64,000 bases of DNA from Paragemmobacter straminiformis (GTDB lineage: Bacteria; Pseudomonadota; Alphaproteobacteria; Rhodobacterales; Rhodobacteraceae). This document shows, one piece after another, positions 60,723 to 64,000 of this stretch; within the stretch, counting starts at the first letter, position 1, and each line of letters opens with the position of its first letter. The DNA is taken from the NCBI RefSeq assembly GCF_014243445.1, contig NZ_JACLQD010000004.1, forward strand, positions 372,001-436,000. Direction: 5' to 3'. A model generated the notes under the pieces. It did not search any database and was not told where the DNA came from. It saw only the letters and a program-made list of their open reading frames with translations. Made by a program: the position numbers and the translations under genes.

Positions 60723-61091
60723 TCAGGCCTTTTTGGCCAGGGTGAAACGGCCCTGGATGACGGCGCCGCTTTCGATGCTGGTCGCGGCATAGGTGATGTC
60801 TGCCTGCACCACGGCCGAGGCGCGCAGCGTGAGGTTTTCGGTCGAGACACGACCGTCGAGCTTGCCCTTGACCTCGAGTGTTTCGGCACTGACCGTGCCG
60901 TTGACGACACCTTCGTTCCCGATGACGAGGCCGCGGGCGTTGAGATTGCCGTCAAGCTGGCCGTGGATTTCCACCGAACCGGTCGAGGTCACGTCTCCGG
61001 TGATGACGAGGTCCGAGCCGAGCACCGATTTCGCCGCGTTCGGGCTGGTCGGGCGCGGGGTGGGGGCGGGGGTATCGGTCTTGCTGAACAT
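60723..61091 (-). CDS. Bactofilin
   Basis: A 122-aa bactofilin (DUF583). The beta-helical core has repeated short turns: ITGDVTSTGSVEIHGQLDGN, GLVIGNEGVVNGTVSAETLE and KGKLDGRVSTENLTLRAS, between Pro-rich and hydrophobic-basic ends. Such proteins polymerise into membrane-associated filaments that position cell-wall or morphogenesis enzymes. The ATG at 61091 starts MFSKTDTPAPTPRPTSPNAA. It is a single gene between the thioesterase and the ureohydrolase. Confidence 0.9.
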   Translation of the reverse strand: MFSKTDTPAPTPRPTSPNAAKSVLGSDLVITGDVTSTGSVEIHGQLDGNLNARGLVIGNEGVVNGTVSAETLEVKGKLDGRVSTENLTLRASAVVQADITYAATSIESGAVIQGRFTLAKKA

Positions 61092-61295
61092 GGAACTGCC
61101 TTTCGCGTTGCGCCCGATAAGGCGGCAAGGGGGGCGACGGGTCAAGGGGCGGGTGGGCCGCAGGCGGCCGTCTGCCCGAGAATTGCGGCAGGCCTGTCGC
61201 GGGATGCCCGCCGCCGCGGGTCGTTTCTGGGCCTGACAAGGGGGGGCGGGCAGGGTTTGATGGCGCCGAGAATCAGCGCAAGGCAGGGACGACGC

Positions 61296-62276
61296 ATGAC
61301 AGGTGGTTTGGGGAACGACTTTTTCCGTCCGGTATCGGGGTTCGACCTGCCGCGATTCGCGGGCATACCCACCTTTATGCGGCTGCCCCATGTCGGTCTG
61401 AATGATCCGCGGCTGGCCGAGGTGCAGATCGGGCTGATCGGCGCGCCCTGGGATGGCGGCACGACCAACCGTCCCGGCCCGCGCCACGGGCCACGGCAAT
61501 TGCGCGACCTGTCGACCATGATCCGTGCGCAGAACGGGGCGACATGGGTGGCCCCCTTCGAATTGGCGCGCTGCGCCGATCTGGGGGATGTCTCGCCCAA
61601 CCCCGGCGACCTGATGGACAGCATGGCGCGGATGACCGCGTTTTACGACCGCGTGGTGGCGGCGGGCATCCTGCCGCTGACGGGGGGCGGGGACCATCTT
61701 TGCAGCCTGCCGATCCTGCGGTCGGTCGCCAAGGCGCGCCCCGTGGGTATGATCCAGTTCGACAGCCATACCGACCTGAACGACATCTATTTCGGAACCA
61801 GCCGCTACAACCACGGCACGCCCTTCCGCCGCGCGGTCGAGGAGGGGCTGATCGACCCGAGGCGCTATGTGCTGATCGGCATCCGTGGCACGGCCTACGG
61901 GCGCGAGGATTGGGATTTCGCCGCTGCGAACGGCATCACCATCATTCCCATCGGCGATTTCCATCGCCGCGGGGTCGAGGATGTGATGGCCGAGGCGCGC
62001 GCCATCGTCGGCAGCGGGCCGACCTATGTCACCTATGACATCGATTTCGTCGACCCGACCTTTGCCCCCGGCACCGGCACGCCCGAGGTGGGCGGCCCGA
62101 ATTCGTGGCAGGCGCTGGAAGTGGTGCGGGCCTTGCGCGGGCTTGATATCGTCGGGGCCGATCTGGTCGAGGTCTCGCCCCCGTTCGACGCCTCGGGGGG
62201 GACGGCATGGCTGGGGGTGTCCATCATGTTCGAGCTTTTGTGCGTGATGGCCGAGCGGTTGGCGGCGGGGCGATAG
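61296..62276 (+). CDS. Agmatinase/guanidino-acid ureohydrolase family protein
   Basis: Manganese ureohydrolase of 326 aa. Metal ligands appear in GGGDHLCSLP (H134), FDSHTDLND (D156, H158, D160) and TYDIDFVDP (D248, D250). The second motif has DSH where DAH is usual. The family includes agmatinase, guanidinobutyrase and guanidinopropionase; the specificity cannot be read here. The ATG at 61296 is chosen at MTGGLGNDFFRPVSGFDLPR. The intergenic element follows directly. Confidence 0.82.
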   Translation: MTGGLGNDFFRPVSGFDLPRFAGIPTFMRLPHVGLNDPRLAEVQIGLIGAPWDGGTTNRPGPRHGPRQLRDLSTMIRAQNGATWVAPFELARCADLGDVSPNPGDLMDSMARMTAFYDRVVAAGILPLTGGGDHLCSLPILRSVAKARPVGMIQFDSHTDLNDIYFGTSRYNHGTPFRRAVEEGLIDPRRYVLIGIRGTAYGREDWDFAAANGITIIPIGDFHRRGVEDVMAEARAIVGSGPTYVTYDIDFVDPTFAPGTGTPEVGGPNSWQALEVVRALRGLDIVGADLVEVSPPFDASGGTAWLGVSIMFELLCVMAERLAAGR

Positions 62277-62335
62277 GGGGGCTGGCCCCCCTGCGCCTTG
62301 CGGCGCACCCCCCAGAGTATTTGGACAAAGATGAA
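62276..62335 (+). repeat. AGTATTTGG intergenic element, copy 2
   Basis: Starts at the ureohydrolase stop. GGGGGCTGGCCCCC and TGCGCCTTGCGGCGCA form small stems; CCCCCCAGAGTATTTGGACA, then AAGATGAAC follows. Its last part overlaps a possible ATG at 62331 for the next gene. It is related to the element at 56880-56925. Confidence 0.7.
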
Positions 62336-62348
62336 CACGGGTGCAGGA

Positions 62349-64000
62349 ATGGATGTCGATCTGGTGATAACGAATGCGCGGGTGCTGACGATGGACGCGG
62401 GGCGGCCCAGAGCCGAGGCCGTGGCCCTGCGTGGCGGGCGCATCGCGGCGGTCGGCGGGGCCGAGGTTGCGGCACTTGCGGGGCCGAAGACGCGGGTGAT
62501 CGATGCCGGAGGGCGGACGCTGCTTCCCGGTTTCGTCGAAAGCCATCTGCATCTGGTGCTGGGCGGGGCCGAGCTGGTGCAGTTGCAGATCGGTGGCGTG
62601 ACGGGGTTCGCGGCGCTGAAGGCGGCCTTTCTGGACTATGCCGCCCGGAACCCGCAGCGCAGGCTGCTGATGGCGCAGGGGGCCGCCTATGACATTCTGG
62701 GTGCAGCCGTCACGCGGCATGACCTTGACCGCGTCATCGCGGACAAGCCCATCGCCATGATGTCGCCCGACCACCATACGGTCTGGGCCAATACGATGGC
62801 GCTGGAACAGGCGGGCATCCTGCGGGGGGCGCAGATGCCGGCAGGGCACGAGGTGGTGATGGGGCCGGACGGCACCGCCACGGGCGAGTTGCGCGAGTTC
62901 GAGGCCTTTGGCCCCGTGCTGGCCCTCGGGGGCGAGTCGCATCTGCAGCTTGGCATCGCCACAGGTGGCGAGCCCGACCCCTGGCCGGATGCCGCGACCT
63001 TTGCCGCCGATCTCGACAAGGTGGCCGCAGGGCTTGCGCATTGCGCGGCGCATGGCATCACCAGCATGGTGAACATGGACGGCAACCGCTACACCTGCGC
63101 GCTTCTGGCGGCGCTCGAGGCGCAGGGGCGGCTGACGGCGCGGGTCAAGGTGCCCTTCCACATGAAGCCGCATATGGACCTGTCGGAACTGGAGCGCGCC
63201 AGTGCCATGCATGCCGAATTCAACGGCGACTGGGTGCGTTCGGGGTTCGTGAAGATGTTCATGGACGGCGTGGTGGACAGCCGCACCGCCTATATGCTGC
63301 ACGACTATCCCGGGGTTCCGGGGCATCGCGCCGCGCCGCTGTTCCCGCCCGGGCGGTTCGACGCCATCTGTGCCGAGATCGACCGCAGGGGATTGCAGAT
63401 CGCCGTCCATGCCATCGGCGACGGCGCGGTGCGCCAGACCATCGACGGGTACGAGGCCGCCGCAAGGGCCAACGGGCTGCACGACATGCGCCACCGGATC
63501 GAACATATCGAGCTGATCGACCGCGCCGATATTCCGCGCCTCGGGGCCTTGGGGATCACGGCGAGCATCCAGCCGCCGCATCCGCCCGGCGTGATGGATT
63601 TTCCGCTGAATACGATGGAGACGGTCTATCACCGCGACCGCTGGCGCGATGCCTATCTGTGGAAAAGCCTCAAGGATGCGGGCGCGCCGGTCGCCTATGC
63701 CAGCGACTGGCCCGTGACCGACGTGTCGGTGATGCGCGGCATTCAGGCCGGGCTGACGCGCGTGCCCTTCGAAGGGACGACGGACGAGCGGCTTTCGCTG
63801 ATGGAAACCCTGCACGCCTATACCGCAGGCGGGGCATGGGCTGCGCATTTCGACGATATCACCGGCACCTTGCGGACGGGGATGGCGGCCGATCTGGTGC
63901 TGATCGACGGCGACATCGAGGCGATCCCGCCCCATGCCATCGGCGCGACGCCGGTCGCCCTGACGATCGCAGGCGGGCGCATCACCTATGCGGCCGAAAC
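62349..64000 (+). CDS. YtcJ-like amidohydrolase (3' end outside window)
   Basis: Amidohydrolase superfamily, YtcJ/NfdA group; at least 550 codons, open at the window end. It opens DLVITNARVLTMDAGRPRAE, with the metal motif FVESHLHLVLGG, then AVHAIGDGAVRQTID and HRIEHIEL for the later His ligands. The start at 62349 is used; an in-frame ATG at 62331 falls inside the intergenic element and is less likely. It hydrolyses an amide or related bond of unknown substrate; it follows the ureohydrolase by 72 bp. Confidence 0.8.
   Translation, partial: MDVDLVITNARVLTMDAGRPRAEAVALRGGRIAAVGGAEVAALAGPKTRVIDAGGRTLLPGFVESHLHLVLGGAELVQLQIGGVTGFAALKAAFLDYAARNPQRRLLMAQGAAYDILGAAVTRHDLDRVIADKPIAMMSPDHHTVWANTMALEQAGILRGAQMPAGHEVVMGPDGTATGELREFEAFGPVLALGGESHLQLGIATGGEPDPWPDAATFAADLDKVAAGLAHCAAHGITSMVNMDGNRYTCALLAALEAQGRLTARVKVPFHMKPHMDLSELERASAMHAEFNGDWVRSGFVKMFMDGVVDSRTAYMLHDYPGVPGHRAAPLFPPGRFDAICAEIDRRGLQIAVHAIGDGAVRQTIDGYEAAARANGLHDMRHRIEHIELIDRADIPRLGALGITASIQPPHPPGVMDFPLNTMETVYHRDRWRDAYLWKSLKDAGAPVAYASDWPVTDVSVMRGIQAGLTRVPFEGTTDERLSLMETLHAYTAGGAWAAHFDDITGTLRTGMAADLVLIDGDIEAIPPHAIGATPVALTIAGGRITYAAE

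Noticed and set aside
60723-63935. Open frame of 1070 codons on the minus strand over the ureohydrolase and amidohydrolase genes
   Set aside because: It is the antisense shadow of GC-rich genes; only its last 122 codons (bactofilin) show real protein character.

Overview
The window is GC-rich, densely packed DNA of a Rhodobacteraceae-type alphaproteobacterium. The clues are the divergent phnF/phnGHIJ layout, PhoB-type 11-bp direct repeats of CTGTCAC in front of phosphate genes, long-form PhnE, many ATGA/TGATG translational overlaps, and the short AGTATTTGG-containing intergenic element near 56.9 kb and 62.3 kb. No rRNA, tRNA, CRISPR array, insertion sequence or prophage was seen. The assignment rests on gene content, not on a marker-gene search.

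Region 1 (1-16543) is a phosphate and phosphonate block. It holds the C-P lyase genes phnJ (first 10 codons only), phnI, phnH and phnG, the divergent regulator phnF, phnM, a hexapeptide acetyltransferase, and a phnC-phnD-phnE-phnE importer. Next come a polyphosphate-binding CHAD gene broken by an in-frame TAG, a pstS-like gene with its own terminator, and phoB without phoR. A second importer (phnD-phnC-phnE) follows, with a second phnM paralogue and a lysophospholipid-type acyltransferase. Candidate Pho boxes with 11-bp phasing precede phnC, pstS and the second phnD, so the block is probably one PhoB regulon.

Region 2 (16783-28264) is an aromatic catabolism cluster: a TfdB-like phenol hydroxylase, LysR, a small tautomerase-like protein, an intradiol (hydroxyquinol-type) dioxygenase, a complete Liv-type ABC transporter, an MhpA-like flavin hydroxylase and TetR. 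It looks built to import and hydroxylate a phenolic substrate and open the ring. No maleylacetate reductase is in the window.

Region 3 (28367-47583) is mixed: DUF883 protein, small membrane protein and Mg2+-type P-ATPase in an overlapping trio; GMC oxidoreductase with cupin; GNAT; BBE-type FAD oxidase; LysR facing a DUF4242 protein; and a signalling operon of two 7TMR-type sensor kinases and an OmpR-type regulator. One kinase has the H-box but a decayed ATP site, and the other has the ATP site but no H-box. A PQQ-type sugar dehydrogenase, a diacylglycerol-kinase-like and metallophosphoesterase pair, a 57-aa protein and an Aas-like acyltransferase/acyl-ACP synthetase complete the region.

Region 4 (47728-64000) holds an amidase; an unusual operon of PLP decarboxylase, unknown His-rich protein and zinc-ribbon nucleotide cyclase; a phospholipase-D/cardiolipin-synthase-like protein with an EEP hydrolase; 5-formyl-THF cyclo-ligase; Tex; a 110-bp chain of five hairpins; an ECHDC3-like hydratase; thioesterase; bactofilin; agmatinase-family ureohydrolase; and a YtcJ-like amidohydrolase cut by the window end.
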